In this document: one piece after another, positions 38,044-47,675 of the stretch
Numbering within the stretch: position 1 is the first letter of the stretch
Layout: each line of letters starts with the position of its first letter
Origin: Pseudidiomarina indica
Lineage (GTDB): Bacteria > Pseudomonadota > Gammaproteobacteria > Enterobacterales > Alteromonadaceae
Assembly (NCBI GenBank): GCA_029279945.1
Contig: JAJUHK010000011.1
Span: forward strand, 18,331-82,330
Direction: 5' to 3'
Length of the DNA: 64,000 nucleotides
Program-made: the position numbers and the translations under genes
The notes under the pieces: model-generated
Told to the model about the DNA's origin: nothing
Database searches by the model: none
The model's input: only the letters and a program-made list of their open reading frames with translations

Positions 38044-39210
38044 ATGAACTTGCATGAGTATCAGGCTAAACAACTCTTCAAAGAGTTCGGATTGCCAGTG
38101 TCTGAAGGCTATGCGGTAGATACTGCAGACGAAGCCGTAGAAGCTGCAAAAAAAATCGGCGGTGACCGTTGGGTGGTTAAGGCTCAAGTACACGCTGGCG
38201 GCCGTGGTAAAGCGGGCGGTGTTAAACTAGTTTCAAGCTTGGATGAAGTCCATGCTTTCGCAAGCAACTGGTTAGGTAAAAACTTAGTTACTTATCAAAC
38301 AGATGAGAAAGGTCAGCCAGTTTCAAAGATCCTTGTTGAAAGTTTGACTGATATCGCTTCAGAACTCTATTTAGGCGCAGTCGTTGATCGTGCATCACGT
38401 AAAATCGTGTTTATGGCATCAACAGAAGGTGGCGTTGAAATCGAGAAAGTTGCTGAAGAAACGCCAGAAAAAATCTTAAAAGTAACCATCGACCCAATCG
38501 TTGGTCCATTACCTTACCAAGGCCGTGAGCTTGCGTTTAAGTTAGGCCTCAGCGGTGACCAAGTGAAGCAGTTCACAAACATCTTCATGGGCTTGGCCAA
38601 AATGTTTGAGCAGTATGATTTCGCCTTATTAGAAATCAACCCGTTGGTAATCACTGACCAAGGTAACTTGCATTGCTTAGATGGCAAGATCAACATTGAC
38701 AGTAACGCCTTGTATCGCCAACCGAAAATCCGTGAAATGCACGATCCAAGCCAAGAAGATGAGCGCGAAGCTCGTGCGGCTAAATGGGAACTGAACTACG
38801 TAGCACTTGACGGTAACATTGGCTGTATGGTGAATGGTGCTGGTTTGGCCATGGGTACCATGGATATCGTTAAGCTGCACGGTGGTCAACCAGCAAACTT
38901 CCTTGATGTAGGTGGCGGTGCGACCAAAGAGCGCGTTACCGAAGCGTTCAAAATCATCTTATCTGATGCTGAAGTGAAAGCTGTGTTGGTTAACATCTTC
39001 GGTGGTATTGTTCGCTGTGACATGATTGCTGAAGGTATCATGGGTGCAGTTGAAGAAGTTGGCGTAAAAGTTCCAGTTGTTGTTCGTTTAGAAGGTAACA
39101 ATGCTGAACTAGGCCGTCAAAAATTAGCAGAAAGTGGCCTGAACATTATCCCAGCAGAAAGTTTGACTGATGCTGCTGAGAAAGTAGTTGCCGCGGCAGG
39201 AGGTCAATAA
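38044..39210 (+). CDS. sucC: Succinyl-CoA synthetase beta subunit SucC
   Basis: 388 residues, as in E. coli. ATP-grasp domain at the N-terminus ([36 protein letters not shown]) and the ligase domain with [15 protein letters not shown]. It makes ATP or GTP from succinyl-CoA with SucD. The stop shares one base with the sucD start (TAATG). Confidence 0.98.
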   Translation: MNLHEYQAKQLFKEFGLPVSEGYAVDTADEAVEAAKKIGGDRWVVKAQVHAGGRGKAGGVKLVSSLDEVHAFASNWLGKNLVTYQTDEKGQPVSKILVESLTDIASELYLGAVVDRASRKIVFMASTEGGVEIEKVAEETPEKILKVTIDPIVGPLPYQGRELAFKLGLSGDQVKQFTNIFMGLAKMFEQYDFALLEINPLVITDQGNLHCLDGKINIDSNALYRQPKIREMHDPSQEDEREARAAKWELNYVALDGNIGCMVNGAGLAMGTMDIVKLHGGQPANFLDVGGGATKERVTEAFKIILSDAEVKAVLVNIFGGIVRCDMIAEGIMGAVEEVGVKVPVVVRLEGNNAELGRQKLAESGLNIIPAESLTDAAEKVVAAAGGQ

Positions 39211-40082
39211 TGTCAATCTTGATCGACAAAAACACGAAGGTTATCTGTCAAGGTTTTACCGGTGGTCAGGGTACTTTCCATTCAGAGCAAGCTATTGCTT
39301 ACGGTACCCAGATGGTCGGTGGTGTAACGCCAGGTAAAGGTGGACAAACTCACTTAGGTTTACCAGTATTCAATACTGTTCGTGAAGCAGTTGAAGCAAC
39401 TGGTGCAACTGCATCAGTGATTTACGTTCCAGCTCCATTTTGTAAAGATTCGATCGTCGAAGCTGCAGATGCTGGTATCGAGCTGATTGTATGTATTACC
39501 GAAGGCATTCCAACCTTGGATATGCTCTACGTGAAAGAATACTTGACGCACAAAGGTGTTCGCATGATCGGCCCTAACTGCCCAGGTGTGATCACTCCTG
39601 ATGAATGTAAGATTGGTATTATGCCAGGACACATTCATAAGAAGGGTAAAGTAGGTATAGTGTCACGTTCCGGAACACTGACCTATGAAGCAGTGAAGCA
39701 AACCACTGATGAAGGTTTCGGCCAATCGACCTGTGTTGGTATTGGTGGTGACCCAATCCCAGGTTCAAGCTTCATCGATATTCTCGAATTATTTGAGAAA
39801 GATCCAGAAACTGAAGCAATCGTGATGATTGGTGAAATTGGTGGTTCTGCTGAAGAAGAAGCAGCAGAATACATCAAAGCGCATGTGACTAAGCCTGTTG
39901 TTTCTTACATTGCTGGCGTAACAGCGCCTCCAGGTAAGCGTATGGGTCACGCTGGTGCGATTATTTCAGGTGGTAAAGGGACTGCAGATGAAAAATTTGC
40001 AGCGCTTGAAGCCGCTGGTGTGAAAACAGTCCGTAGCTTAGCTGATATCGGTAAAGCATTACGTGAAAAAACTGGTTGGTAA
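39210..40082 (+). CDS. sucD: Succinyl-CoA synthetase alpha subunit SucD
   Basis: 290 residues. CoA-binding N-terminus ([19 protein letters not shown]), and the phosphorylated catalytic histidine lies in [11 protein letters not shown] near residue 247. Completes the sdh-suc block and is followed by a bidirectional terminator. Confidence 0.98.
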   Translation: MSILIDKNTKVICQGFTGGQGTFHSEQAIAYGTQMVGGVTPGKGGQTHLGLPVFNTVREAVEATGATASVIYVPAPFCKDSIVEAADAGIELIVCITEGIPTLDMLYVKEYLTHKGVRMIGPNCPGVITPDECKIGIMPGHIHKKGKVGIVSRSGTLTYEAVKQTTDEGFGQSTCVGIGGDPIPGSSFIDILELFEKDPETEAIVMIGEIGGSAEEEAAEYIKAHVTKPVVSYIAGVTAPPGKRMGHAGAIISGGKGTADEKFAALEAAGVKTVRSLADIGKALREKTGW

Positions 40083-40096
40083 TTTATTACCAAAAC

Positions 40097-40125
40097 AAAA
40101 AGCCGCTCAATTGAGCGGCTTTTTT
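40097..40125. terminator. Bidirectional rho-independent terminator between sucD and azoR
   Basis: A symmetrical stem AAAAAGCCGCTC / GAGCGGCTTTTT around AATT, with T-rich tails in both directions. It serves the convergent sucD (plus) and azoR (minus) transcripts. Confidence 0.88.
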
Positions 40126-40130
40126 GTTGC

Positions 40131-40691
40131 TTAAATAGCCGCAATGGCTTCCTTCGCTGCGGTCAACGCTTGTTGGCGAGGCTCATCACCCATGGCCACA
40201 CCTTCGGCGCGAATGATGTGGACATCCGTAATGCCAATAAACGCCAAGACTTGTTGTAAGTACGTTTCTTGATGGTCGAGCGAGATTTGCTCACCGCTAC
40301 TGAATTTTCCACCGCGACCCGAGGCAATATATGCAGTTTTACCTGTTAACAATCCTTCGGGACCTTGTTCGGTATAGCGGAAGGTCACGCCAGCTTTCAG
40401 AACGCGGTCAAGCCAAGCTTTGAGCTGGGTTGGAATGGTGAAGTTATACATAGGCGCACCAATAACTAGGATGTCAGCATCTTTAATTTCAGCAATTAAC
40501 GTCGTGGCTAATTCGTCATTGTTGGCCATTAAAGTTTCAGCAGATAGGTGTGGGATCGGCTCGCTAACGAGATCACGATAAATAACTTGTGTGGGCTTCT
40601 GCTGACTTAAATGTGCAACTATCTCACGACTAATTTTGCGGCTAATCGATTGCTCAACGAATAAGCCAGAATCTAAATGTAGAATTTTCAT
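40131..40691 (-). CDS. azoR: FMN-dependent NADH-azoreductase AzoR
   Basis: 186 residues with AGAGG upstream of the ATG. Flavodoxin-like fold: N-terminal LHLDSGLF, then GAPMYNFTIPTQLKAWLDRV around residues 78-97 and ASGRGG near 129, all typical of the AcpD/AzoR family of quinone and azo reductases. Divergent from a LysR gene, which is a common regulator-target arrangement. Confidence 0.9.
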   Translation of the reverse strand: MKILHLDSGLFVEQSISRKISREIVAHLSQQKPTQVIYRDLVSEPIPHLSAETLMANNDELATTLIAEIKDADILVIGAPMYNFTIPTQLKAWLDRVLKAGVTFRYTEQGPEGLLTGKTAYIASGRGGKFSSGEQISLDHQETYLQQVLAFIGITDVHIIRAEGVAMGDEPRQQALTAAKEAIAAI

Positions 40692-40829
40692 AAAACCTCT
40701 GTCTTTAATATATGATTGCTATTGATGTATATTTTATAGGTGTCCCAATATTGTAGGTAGTGTGTTAGTTTGGGATTTGTCGTTCCGTAAATGGAATGCT
40801 TTGGGGTGCCAATATCAGAGGGGGCGGCA

Positions 40830-41768
40830 ATGTCTGTACCTGATTTAACCAACTATTATATTTTCGCTCGAGTAGCCGCAGCTGGCAGTATTAGTGCTGG
40901 TGCAAGGGAGTTGAACATGCCCAAATCAACGGTCAGCCGCCGCTTGACTGATTTGGAAGAAGCACAAGGCGTACGCTTGCTACACCGTAGTACACGGGGG
41001 CTCAAATTAACTGATGTTGGCCAGGCATTTTTAGTGCACTGTGAAACTATGGTGGCTGCGGCTGAGGCTGCGCAACAAGTAACACAGTTGGTACAAGAAA
41101 CACCACGAGGTGAGATTAATCTAAGTTCGCCCTATGCAATAAGCCAAAGCATGCTGGTAACCTTATTGCCAGAATTTATGGCGTTATACCCTGAAGTTAA
41201 AATTAATCTGGTGGTAACGAATCGTCCCGTGAACCTCATTGATGAAGGGATAGATATTGCTTTACGAGTACGTTCACATATTGAAGACTCATCGCTTATA
41301 GCGCGTCCGCTAGCTGATGCACCCGCAACATTGGTTCGTAGCCCAGACCGTGGTGATGTTGCACGGATCGAACACCCACTTAACCACCCACTTGATCTGA
41401 TTAAGTTTCCGCATTTAAGCTTACATTTTACCAGTGGTCGGTATAGTTATGAGTTACGTTCACAGCAGGGTGATAAGCTAACAGTGAGTTATCGCCCACG
41501 CTTGATTACCGATGATTTAATGGTGTTACGCGAAGCCGCTATTGAAGGGTTGGGTATTGTGTCATTACCCAATTATTTGTGTGAACAAGAATTACATGAT
41601 GGTGTACTCGAACGAGTATTACCGGAGTGGTCCTTACCCGTTGGGATCATGCACATGGTATATCCATATCGCCGCGGCTTGTTACCCGCGGTGCGTGTGT
41701 TAATCGATTTTCTAGCAGAACGCCTGCCCATAACTGCGCGTAGCTCACTAACGAGTCCGTTTCGTTAG
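40830..41768 (+). CDS. LysR-type transcriptional regulator
   Basis: 312 residues from ATG 40830, which has GAGGGGG upstream; an earlier in-frame ATG lacks one. N-terminal winged helix-turn-helix (SISAGARELNMPKSTVSRRL at about 20-39) and a type 2 periplasmic-binding-like effector domain. The helix order resembles the AaeR/DsdC-like group. By position it probably controls the divergent azoR in response to quinone or electrophile stress, which is inference. The 138-bp intergenic region contains TCCCAA and TTGGGA arms 21 bp apart that could be operator sequence. Confidence 0.85.
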   Translation: MSVPDLTNYYIFARVAAAGSISAGARELNMPKSTVSRRLTDLEEAQGVRLLHRSTRGLKLTDVGQAFLVHCETMVAAAEAAQQVTQLVQETPRGEINLSSPYAISQSMLVTLLPEFMALYPEVKINLVVTNRPVNLIDEGIDIALRVRSHIEDSSLIARPLADAPATLVRSPDRGDVARIEHPLNHPLDLIKFPHLSLHFTSGRYSYELRSQQGDKLTVSYRPRLITDDLMVLREAAIEGLGIVSLPNYLCEQELHDGVLERVLPEWSLPVGIMHMVYPYRRGLLPAVRVLIDFLAERLPITARSSLTSPFR

Positions 41769-41777
41769 GCTGCTGAC

Positions 41778-42248
41778 TTATTCGGGGCATGTCGCCAAAG
41801 CTGCGGTATAGATACTAATAGTATCGGGCACGCCCGTGGCGGTTTCAAAAATCACGGATGAGCGTGCTAGGTACACTTCGCTACGATTACCCGTATGTTG
41901 AATGAGTAGTTGAAGAGGCCGTTGCCACGCTAAGCTCAAGCAAGCAGAATAGGGCGCGGTGGCAATGCGTGACCAGTCTCGAGCAGATACGTCATAAAGC
42001 CACACTTCATAACCCAGCCATGGATTCGAGGGCGCGCCTCGCTGACATTGAAATAGGTGCACTTCAGCGGCTTGATCAGCTGTGAACAGCTGCTGCATCC
42101 GCTGACACTGGGCGGTATCTGGTGGTGTTGGTGTGGCGGTGAGATATTTATATATCAATACCGCTATGAACAGCGTAGCTAATACACTTGCTGCTGCAAT
42201 AAGCCAATGACCGAGGCGGCGTATGCCATGTTTTAATTGTTGCCACAT
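41778..42248 (-). CDS. Small membrane-anchored protein of unknown function
   Basis: 156 residues. One transmembrane segment at about 15-35, with basic residues before it, suggests the C-terminal part is outside the cytoplasm. That part has four cysteines (about 49, 68, 103, 154) that could form two disulfides. No known family recognised. It lies 9 bp after the pirin gene on the same strand and is probably co-transcribed with it; it is convergent with the LysR gene. Confidence 0.65.
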   Translation of the reverse strand: MWQQLKHGIRRLGHWLIAAASVLATLFIAVLIYKYLTATPTPPDTAQCQRMQQLFTADQAAEVHLFQCQRGAPSNPWLGYEVWLYDVSARDWSRIATAPYSACLSLAWQRPLQLLIQHTGNRSEVYLARSSVIFETATGVPDTISIYTAALATCPE

Positions 42249-42257
42249 ACGTAAAGT

Positions 42258-43190
42258 TTACCTGTGATAAGAACGGTATCGGTGCACCTCGCCAAAGCGT
42301 GGGTGACCGACTTCCCAATCACGCTGCGCTTGTTCAACACGTTGCTGTGATGCACTGACAAAATTCCACCATATTTTAACGGGCTGGGCAAAAGGCTCAC
42401 CCCCTAGGATTAGAATCGTGCAATCCGCGCTTAACGTTATGGTGAGCTCGTTACGTTGCGACCCTAAGCTTAGTAAATGGTGAGCTGGTATGGTTGTGGT
42501 ATCTACCGTAAGTGTTCCTTGCAACACATATATCCCATACTCAAACTCATTTTTTAACTGTAAGCTAATAGTATCAGCTAGATTGGCCTCAAGAAGTAAC
42601 GCTAGGTGTGGGGTGAAACTCAATGCAGGACTATGCCAACGGCGTTCTGGGGTGATGTAACTCCCAGTGATTAAGGTTGCTGAGCACTGACCGAGTGAGA
42701 ATTGGGGCACTGTTGGGTAATGATCAAAGCGTGGCTCGGTTTCTTCATGCGCAGGTGGTAGAGCACACCAAAGTTGTAAGCCGTGTAACGCTGTTTGTGG
42801 TCTTTGCTCGGCAACTTCAGCGTGGCTGATGCCACGGCCAGCTGTCATTAGATTTAATTGTCCAGGCCGCAGGGATTGCTCGTAGCCTAAACTGTCGAGG
42901 TGCATGAGTTGTCCTGATAGTAACCAGGTGATGGTCTGCAAACCAATGTGTGGATGCGGAGCTACGTCAAATAAACTATAGTGTTGTGCATCGATAGGAC
43001 CAAAATGATCTAAGAAACACCAGGGGCCAATCATACGGATGGCACGTTGTGGGAGCACTCGCTGCACCAAAAGCTCGGGTGTAAGCGGGCGATCTAATGC
43101 CGAATACACAGTCGCATCGTGCTGCAACCATGCAGATTCACAAGTATCTAGTTGATTATCGTTACTCGAACGGGACATAGAGACACTCAC
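42258..43190 (-). CDS. Pirin family protein
   Basis: 310 residues from GTG 43190; ATG 43178 is a plausible alternative and neither has a clear ribosome site. Cupin core with HPHIGLQTITWLL and the MTAGRGISHAEV block supplies the metal-binding His and Glu residues of pirins. Some pirins are quercetinases or redox-sensitive regulators; the role here cannot be read from sequence. Followed by the 156-residue membrane gene. Confidence 0.88.
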   Translation of the reverse strand: MSVSMSRSSNDNQLDTCESAWLQHDATVYSALDRPLTPELLVQRVLPQRAIRMIGPWCFLDHFGPIDAQHYSLFDVAPHPHIGLQTITWLLSGQLMHLDSLGYEQSLRPGQLNLMTAGRGISHAEVAEQRPQTALHGLQLWCALPPAHEETEPRFDHYPTVPQFSLGQCSATLITGSYITPERRWHSPALSFTPHLALLLEANLADTISLQLKNEFEYGIYVLQGTLTVDTTTIPAHHLLSLGSQRNELTITLSADCTILILGGEPFAQPVKIWWNFVSASQQRVEQAQRDWEVGHPRFGEVHRYRSYHR

Positions 43191-43327
43191 ATAGTGTTAG
43201 TAGCGCAAAAATGAGTATGACATTTGCTACTTTGTTAGTCGAATTTTAACCAACAACTCTTTTACATCGATGAAGTTTTCAGTAAGGTGGAGGTTATAAC
43301 TTATTATAACTACAAGGTAGCAGAATA

Positions 43328-43618
43328 ATGATGAAATCAACAATTGCGAGTCGGATTGGTGCGTTGGCGGTTATTGTCATTGGGATTTTATTTGTCGTGT
43401 TAGCACCGGCAGGGGAAGCGGTGAGCAGCTATCGTCAGCTTGGCGCGGTGGTGATGGTGATCGGCATCTATTGGTTATTGCGGCAGCGACGAAATGTGGT
43501 TGATTCAGAACAGGACGGTGAGTTTGTCCGGCAACAATTACACTGGTATCAATCACCCGTGGTGTGGATGCCAGTTATCGTAATTATTTTGATAATACTC
43601 ATACAGCTATGGCGATAA
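43328..43618 (+). CDS. Small integral membrane protein, unknown
   Basis: 96 residues, start ATG with AAGGT upstream. Three hydrophobic segments (about 10-27, 37-52, 78-94) separated by a basic loop (RQRRN) and an acidic loop. No recognised family. Monocistronic, between pirin (divergent) and glnS. TTATAA palindromes occur twice just upstream (43296-43312). Confidence 0.6.
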   Translation: MMKSTIASRIGALAVIVIGILFVVLAPAGEAVSSYRQLGAVVMVIGIYWLLRQRRNVVDSEQDGEFVRQQLHWYQSPVVWMPVIVIILIILIQLWR

Positions 43619-43778
43619 TGCTGAAGCTGTTGCCGTTGTTCACGCGTTGTGCCAGTTAGTGGCAGCGTGTCGGTACTTTAACCTTGTGGCTTAGCTCTTG
43701 CGTCGCCCTCGATAAACTGCGATCATAGTCTTCATTTTTGCATTAACTTTTTGAATGGACTTCGGAGTACAGGAATTC

Positions 43779-45458
43779 ATGGCCGCAGATAAGGCAGCAA
43801 ATACACCACGTAGTAATTTTATCCGACAAATTATCGATCATGACTTGGCTACAGGTAAGCACAGCCATGTGCATACTCGGTTTCCGCCAGAGCCTAACGG
43901 TTTTCTCCATATCGGTCATGCTAAGTCTATTGTACTGAATTTTGGAATTGCGGAAGACTACCAAGGGCGCTGCAATCTTCGCTTTGATGATACCAACCCG
44001 TTAAAAGAAAAACTCGATTACGTTGAATCAATCCAAGCCGACGTGAAGTGGTTGGGCTATCAATGGGATGGTGAAGTTCGTTATTCATCAGACTACTTCG
44101 AGCAGTTGCATAGCTATGCGATTGAGTTGATCGAAAAAGGTTTAGCGTACTGTGATTTCTCAACCCAAGAAGAAATGCGTGCGATGCGCGGCACATTAAC
44201 GGAGCCAGGCGTCAATAGTCCATACCGTGATACGCCGATTGAAGAAAACTTAAAGATCTTTGCGGATATGACCGCTGGCAAATATAACGAAGGCGAGGTC
44301 TGCCTGCGCGCAAAAATCGATATGAGCTCACCGTTCATGTGTATGCGTGATCCGGTCATTTATCGGATTCGTTTCGCTCACCATCACCAAACAGGTGATC
44401 GTTGGTGTGTGTATCCAATGTATGATTTTACGCATTGTATTTCTGATGCACTTGAAGGTATCACACACTCGCTGTGTACTCTTGAGTTCCAAGATAACCG
44501 TCGCTTGTATGACTGGGTATTGGACAACATCACTATTGATTGCCACCCACAACAAATTGAGTTCTCACGACTGAACTTGCAATACACGGTGATGAGTAAA
44601 CGTAAACTCAACGAACTGGTGGAAGCAGGGAAGGTGTCTGGTTGGGATGACCCACGCATGCCAACCATAGCCGGAATGCGTCGCCGTGGTTATACACCAA
44701 GTGCTATCCGCGAGTTCTGCCATCGGATCGGTGTGACCAAAATGGACAATCAAGTTGAAATGAACATGCTTGAAGCATGTATTCGTGATGACTTAAACCA
44801 GAACGCACCACGTGCCATGGCTGTGATTGATCCAGTACGGTTGGTCATTGAAAACTATCCGGAAGATAAGCACGAAGAACTGCAAGCGCCAAATCATCCA
44901 AACGATGCATCAATGGGCACCAGAGTGTTGCCGTTTGCACGTGAAATTTATATTGAACGAGATGACTTTCGCGAAGAAGCAAACAAAAAGTACAAACGCT
45001 TAGTGCTTGGTAAAGAAGTTCGCTTGCGTAATGCGTATGTGATTAAAGCTGAGCGTGTGGAAAAGAACGAGGCGGGTGAAATCACCACTATTTATTGTAG
45101 TTATGATGCCGAAACGTTAGGCCGTGATCCAGCTGATGGCCGTAAGGTAAAAGGCGTCATACACTGGGTTTCTGCAGCTCACGCGTTACCAGCCGAGTTC
45201 CGGTTGTATGATCGTTTGTTCCAAGTTCCCAATCCAGCGGCAGAAGAGGATTTCTTTAGCACGTTGAACCCAAACTCGTTGGTGGTGAAACATGGATTTG
45301 TGGAGCCAAGCTTAGCGGATGCGGAACCGGAGAAAGCCTATCAATTTGAGCGTATTGGCTACTTTTGTGCAGATAATAAAGACAGCAAGCCAGGAGCATT
45401 GGTTTTTAACCAAACGGTTGGTTTGCGTGATACTTGGAATGAGAATAACGACGCTTAG
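43779..45458 (+). CDS. glnS: Glutaminyl-tRNA synthetase
   Basis: 559 residues from ATG 43779 with AGGA upstream; an in-frame ATG 24 bp earlier is less favoured. Class I signature [15 protein letters not shown] near the N-terminus and the MSKR form of KMSKS (TVMSKRKL) near 270, followed by the anticodon-binding beta barrels. It charges tRNA-Gln directly, a gammaproteobacterial trait. The stop codon lies in the loop of the inverted repeat at 45443-45470. Confidence 0.98.
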   Translation: MAADKAANTPRSNFIRQIIDHDLATGKHSHVHTRFPPEPNGFLHIGHAKSIVLNFGIAEDYQGRCNLRFDDTNPLKEKLDYVESIQADVKWLGYQWDGEVRYSSDYFEQLHSYAIELIEKGLAYCDFSTQEEMRAMRGTLTEPGVNSPYRDTPIEENLKIFADMTAGKYNEGEVCLRAKIDMSSPFMCMRDPVIYRIRFAHHHQTGDRWCVYPMYDFTHCISDALEGITHSLCTLEFQDNRRLYDWVLDNITIDCHPQQIEFSRLNLQYTVMSKRKLNELVEAGKVSGWDDPRMPTIAGMRRRGYTPSAIREFCHRIGVTKMDNQVEMNMLEACIRDDLNQNAPRAMAVIDPVRLVIENYPEDKHEELQAPNHPNDASMGTRVLPFAREIYIERDDFREEANKKYKRLVLGKEVRLRNAYVIKAERVEKNEAGEITTIYCSYDAETLGRDPADGRKVKGVIHWVSAAHALPAEFRLYDRLFQVPNPAAEEDFFSTLNPNSLVVKHGFVEPSLADAEPEKAYQFERIGYFCADNKDSKPGALVFNQTVGLRDTWNENNDA

Positions 45459-45470
45459 GCGTCGTTATTC
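45443..45470. repeat. Perfect inverted repeat at the glnS/fur junction
   Basis: A 12-bp stem GAATAACGACGC / GCGTCGTTATTC with loop TTAG. The glnS stop is in the loop and the last fur codons are in the right arm. No T-run of useful length follows on either strand, so it is not a standard intrinsic terminator but may protect or process both convergent 3' ends. Confidence 0.6.
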
Positions 45471-45914
45471 TGTGTTGGCATTTTGATTGTTGACACAAGT
45501 GTCTGGTGTTTTGCATTCGCCGTACAAGTACAAGCTATGATTCGTCAGTGTAATATTGTTAGCTTCAGCAACTTGTAACTGACGTTCTTCGATAACTTCG
45601 TCTTCAAATTCAAAAACATGTCCACAGGTTAAGCAAACAAGATGGTCATGATGGTCATTTGAACGGAGTTCAAAGACTGAGCGACCCCCTTCAAAATGGT
45701 GGCGGCTGACAATGCCAGCATCATCAAATTGGTTGAGCACACGGTATACGGTTGCTAAACCAATTTCTTCATTACGTTCGAGGAGCACTTTGTACACATC
45801 TTCAGCGCTAATGTGTTGATAATCAGGGTTGCGCAGAATTTCTAATACCTTGATCCTCGGCGACGTCACCTTAAGGCCAGCTTTCTTTAACTTCTGTTCT
45901 TCTTTACTGTTCAT
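45465..45914 (-). CDS. fur: Ferric uptake regulator Fur
   Basis: 149 residues. Winged helix in the first 80 residues; the HHDHLVCLTCGHV region and the C-terminal CKTPDTC carry the cysteines (94, 97, 134, 140) of the structural zinc site and the metal-sensing His residues. It represses iron-uptake genes when loaded with Fe(II). Last gene of ybfF-DUF2788-fldA-fur on the minus strand, with a candidate Fur site controlling the internal promoter. Confidence 0.97.
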   Translation of the reverse strand: MNSKEEQKLKKAGLKVTSPRIKVLEILRNPDYQHISAEDVYKVLLERNEEIGLATVYRVLNQFDDAGIVSRHHFEGGRSVFELRSNDHHDHLVCLTCGHVFEFEDEVIEERQLQVAEANNITLTNHSLYLYGECKTPDTCVNNQNANTE

Positions 45915-45949
45915 GATCTCAATGTTACTCGACTTAGGTTAGCTAACGC

Positions 45950-46474
45950 TTAGCCTAACTGAGCTAAGCCCATTTCGTCACGAATTTGAGCACACCATTG
46001 ACGCACACGTTGTTCAGTTAACTCAGGCTGACGGTCTTCATCAATACCTAAGCCAACAAAATGGTTATCGTCGACTAATGCACGTGATGCTTCAAATTCA
46101 TAACCCTCTGTTGGCCAGTGGCCGATAATAATTGCGCCACGAGCTTCCACGATATCACGAATAGTTCCCATCGCATCTAAAAAGTACTCGGCGTAGTCTT
46201 CTTGATCACCACAACCGAAAATTGCGACAAGCTTATTGGTGAAATCAATTTCTTCTAGCTCAGGGAAAAAGTCATCCCAATCACATTGAGCTTCTCCGTA
46301 ATACCACGTTGGAATACCCAACATGAGCAAATCATAGGATGCTATATCTTCCTTGCTTGACTTCGCAATGTCAAAAACGTCGATCAGATGCTTACCCAAT
46401 TCCTGTTGGATCATTTTAGCGATTGTTTCAGTATTGCCTGTGTCGCTTCCGAAAAATATACCTACACTTGCCAT
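45950..46474 (-). CDS. fldA: Flavodoxin FldA
   Basis: 174 residues, long-chain flavodoxin. FMN phosphate loop FGSDTGNTE at about 8-16 and the PTWYYGEAQCDWDDF stretch that holds the isoalloxazine ring. Electron donor replacing ferredoxin under low iron and for biosynthetic enzymes. Lies between DUF2788 and fur; 35 bp to fur. Confidence 0.97.
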   Translation of the reverse strand: MASVGIFFGSDTGNTETIAKMIQQELGKHLIDVFDIAKSSKEDIASYDLLMLGIPTWYYGEAQCDWDDFFPELEEIDFTNKLVAIFGCGDQEDYAEYFLDAMGTIRDIVEARGAIIIGHWPTEGYEFEASRALVDDNHFVGLGIDEDRQPELTEQRVRQWCAQIRDEMGLAQLG

Positions 46475-46502
46475 AAATTCGTACTACCTGCTGCAGAAAT
46501 GA

Positions 46503-46718
46503 TTAAAGACCAGCTTCCCAGAATGCTTGAATAATGCCTTTAGCAATAAAACCAGCACATCCTAAAAATAAAACGAGCCATACAAACCAACGACCAAATG
46601 GTGGAACATTACCCTTCTTGAGAACATCTTGAATTGCCAAACCTATCAGTACGAATAATAGTGCAATGGCGAAGTTTGTACCTAAAGTTTCAATTAATTC
46701 ATAATGTTCAGACAGCAT
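46503..46718 (-). CDS. DUF2788 family small membrane protein
   Basis: 71 residues from ATG 46718, chosen because AGGTGG lies upstream; a longer frame from 46880 runs back through ybfF and the Fur box and is not credible. Two transmembrane helices (about 18-36 and 45-66). Family of unknown function commonly found beside fldA. Likely first gene of the iron-regulated transcript. Confidence 0.85.
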   Translation of the reverse strand: MLSEHYELIETLGTNFAIALLFVLIGLAIQDVLKKGNVPPFGRWFVWLVLFLGCAGFIAKGIIQAFWEAGL

Positions 46719-46769
46719 AAGGGTACCACCTAAATATTGGTCGGACAGATGAACCTGAAAAGAGGCGTC

Positions 46770-46811
46770 AGTATAGCATGAACGCCCATTAGGTGCGAGA
46801 ATGATTCTCAA
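46770..46811 (-). promoter_or_regulatory. Fur box over an extended -10 promoter upstream of DUF2788-fldA-fur
   Basis: On the minus strand the palindrome GAGAAT-C-ATTCTC (46809-46797) is a perfect 6-1-6 inverted repeat close to the Fur 7-1-7 core. TATACT (46775-46770) follows, preceded by TG at the extended -10 position. The palindrome overlaps the -35 area, so bound Fur would block polymerase. It sits inside the ybfF 3' end, about 80 bp before the DUF2788 start. Confidence 0.6.
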
Positions 46812-47571
46812 TAAATTGCCGCGCCAGCCGATTGAATATATGCGGTTTTTCTGCATGGAGCCAATGGCCAGCACCTTCAATTATCTTGACATCGACCTGG
46901 CTAAATCGAGCTGTGACTGCCGCTGTATGTTCCGCCGTTAAATAGTTGGAATTACCGCCTTTAATCAATAGGACAGGTCCATCGTAGTGACCATCACTAA
47001 TACTACCCGTAATAACCGGGTAACATTGATTCAAGGCGGCAAGATTCATGCGCCAATAAAAGCCTGAATCACCGCGCCTAAGGTTTTTTAGTAAAAATTG
47101 GCGGACGCCAACTTCGTCTATATACTGAGCTAAATGTTTATCAGCTTCTTGGCGGCTAGTAATTCGGTCTATCGGAACAGAGGTGAGGGCGTCGAGGATA
47201 TGGCGATGTCGTGGATCGTAGGCAACTGGAGCAATATCTGCACCGATCAAGCTCAGCACCCGGTCGGGGTAGGAGAGTGCGAACTCCATGGCTAACTTGC
47301 CGCCCATCGAGTGACCGACAATATGCACGGCGGGAATCGCTAGGGCATCCAAAGTGGCTGCTACATCGTCAGCCATATCGGCATAACTCATGCTGTCACT
47401 ATGGAACGAATCGCCGTGGTTGCGGACATCAATAAGGATCACTTGATGGTCAGCACTAAGGTCGCGGCCAAGGCTTTTTAAATTATCTAAATCGCCAAAT
47501 AAACCGTGTATTAATAGAACGGGCTCGCCGCTTCCGATGACTTCGTAGTTTAAAATCTGTGCTGTACTCAT
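46789..47571 (-). CDS. ybfF: Alpha/beta hydrolase YbfF
   Basis: 260 residues. Serine hydrolase fold with LLIHGLFGDLDNL oxyanion region, nucleophile elbow GHSMGG (Ser88), and the catalytic His in GAGHWLHAEKP near the C-terminus. YbfF is an esterase/thioesterase with short- to medium-chain acyl substrates in E. coli. CAGGA upstream of the ATG. Divergent from seqA, as in enterics and vibrios. Confidence 0.92.
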   Translation of the reverse strand: MSTAQILNYEVIGSGEPVLLIHGLFGDLDNLKSLGRDLSADHQVILIDVRNHGDSFHSDSMSYADMADDVAATLDALAIPAVHIVGHSMGGKLAMEFALSYPDRVLSLIGADIAPVAYDPRHRHILDALTSVPIDRITSRQEADKHLAQYIDEVGVRQFLLKNLRRGDSGFYWRMNLAALNQCYPVITGSISDGHYDGPVLLIKGGNSNYLTAEHTAAVTARFSQVDVKIIEGAGHWLHAEKPHIFNRLARQFIENHSRT

Positions 47572-47603
47572 ATTGATTTCCTGTACCCTAGCTTATGCTT
47601 GGG

Positions 47604-47609
47604 TATAAT
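47604..47609 (+). promoter_or_regulatory. Possible -10 element of seqA
   Basis: A perfect TATAAT 66 bp before the seqA ATG. No acceptable -35 is seen at 16-18 bp, so this is tentative. Confidence 0.3.
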
Positions 47610-47675
47610 AGCCTGCATTGATATCGTCTTAAAGCGACATGAGTCGAACATAAACTGAATGAGAAGTGATGGGCA

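Noticed and set aside
46719..46880. Long N-terminal extension of the DUF2788 gene
   Set aside because: The extension runs through the promoter, the Fur palindrome and the ybfF 3' end, and is not like the 70-residue family. ATG 46718 has a strong ribosome site.
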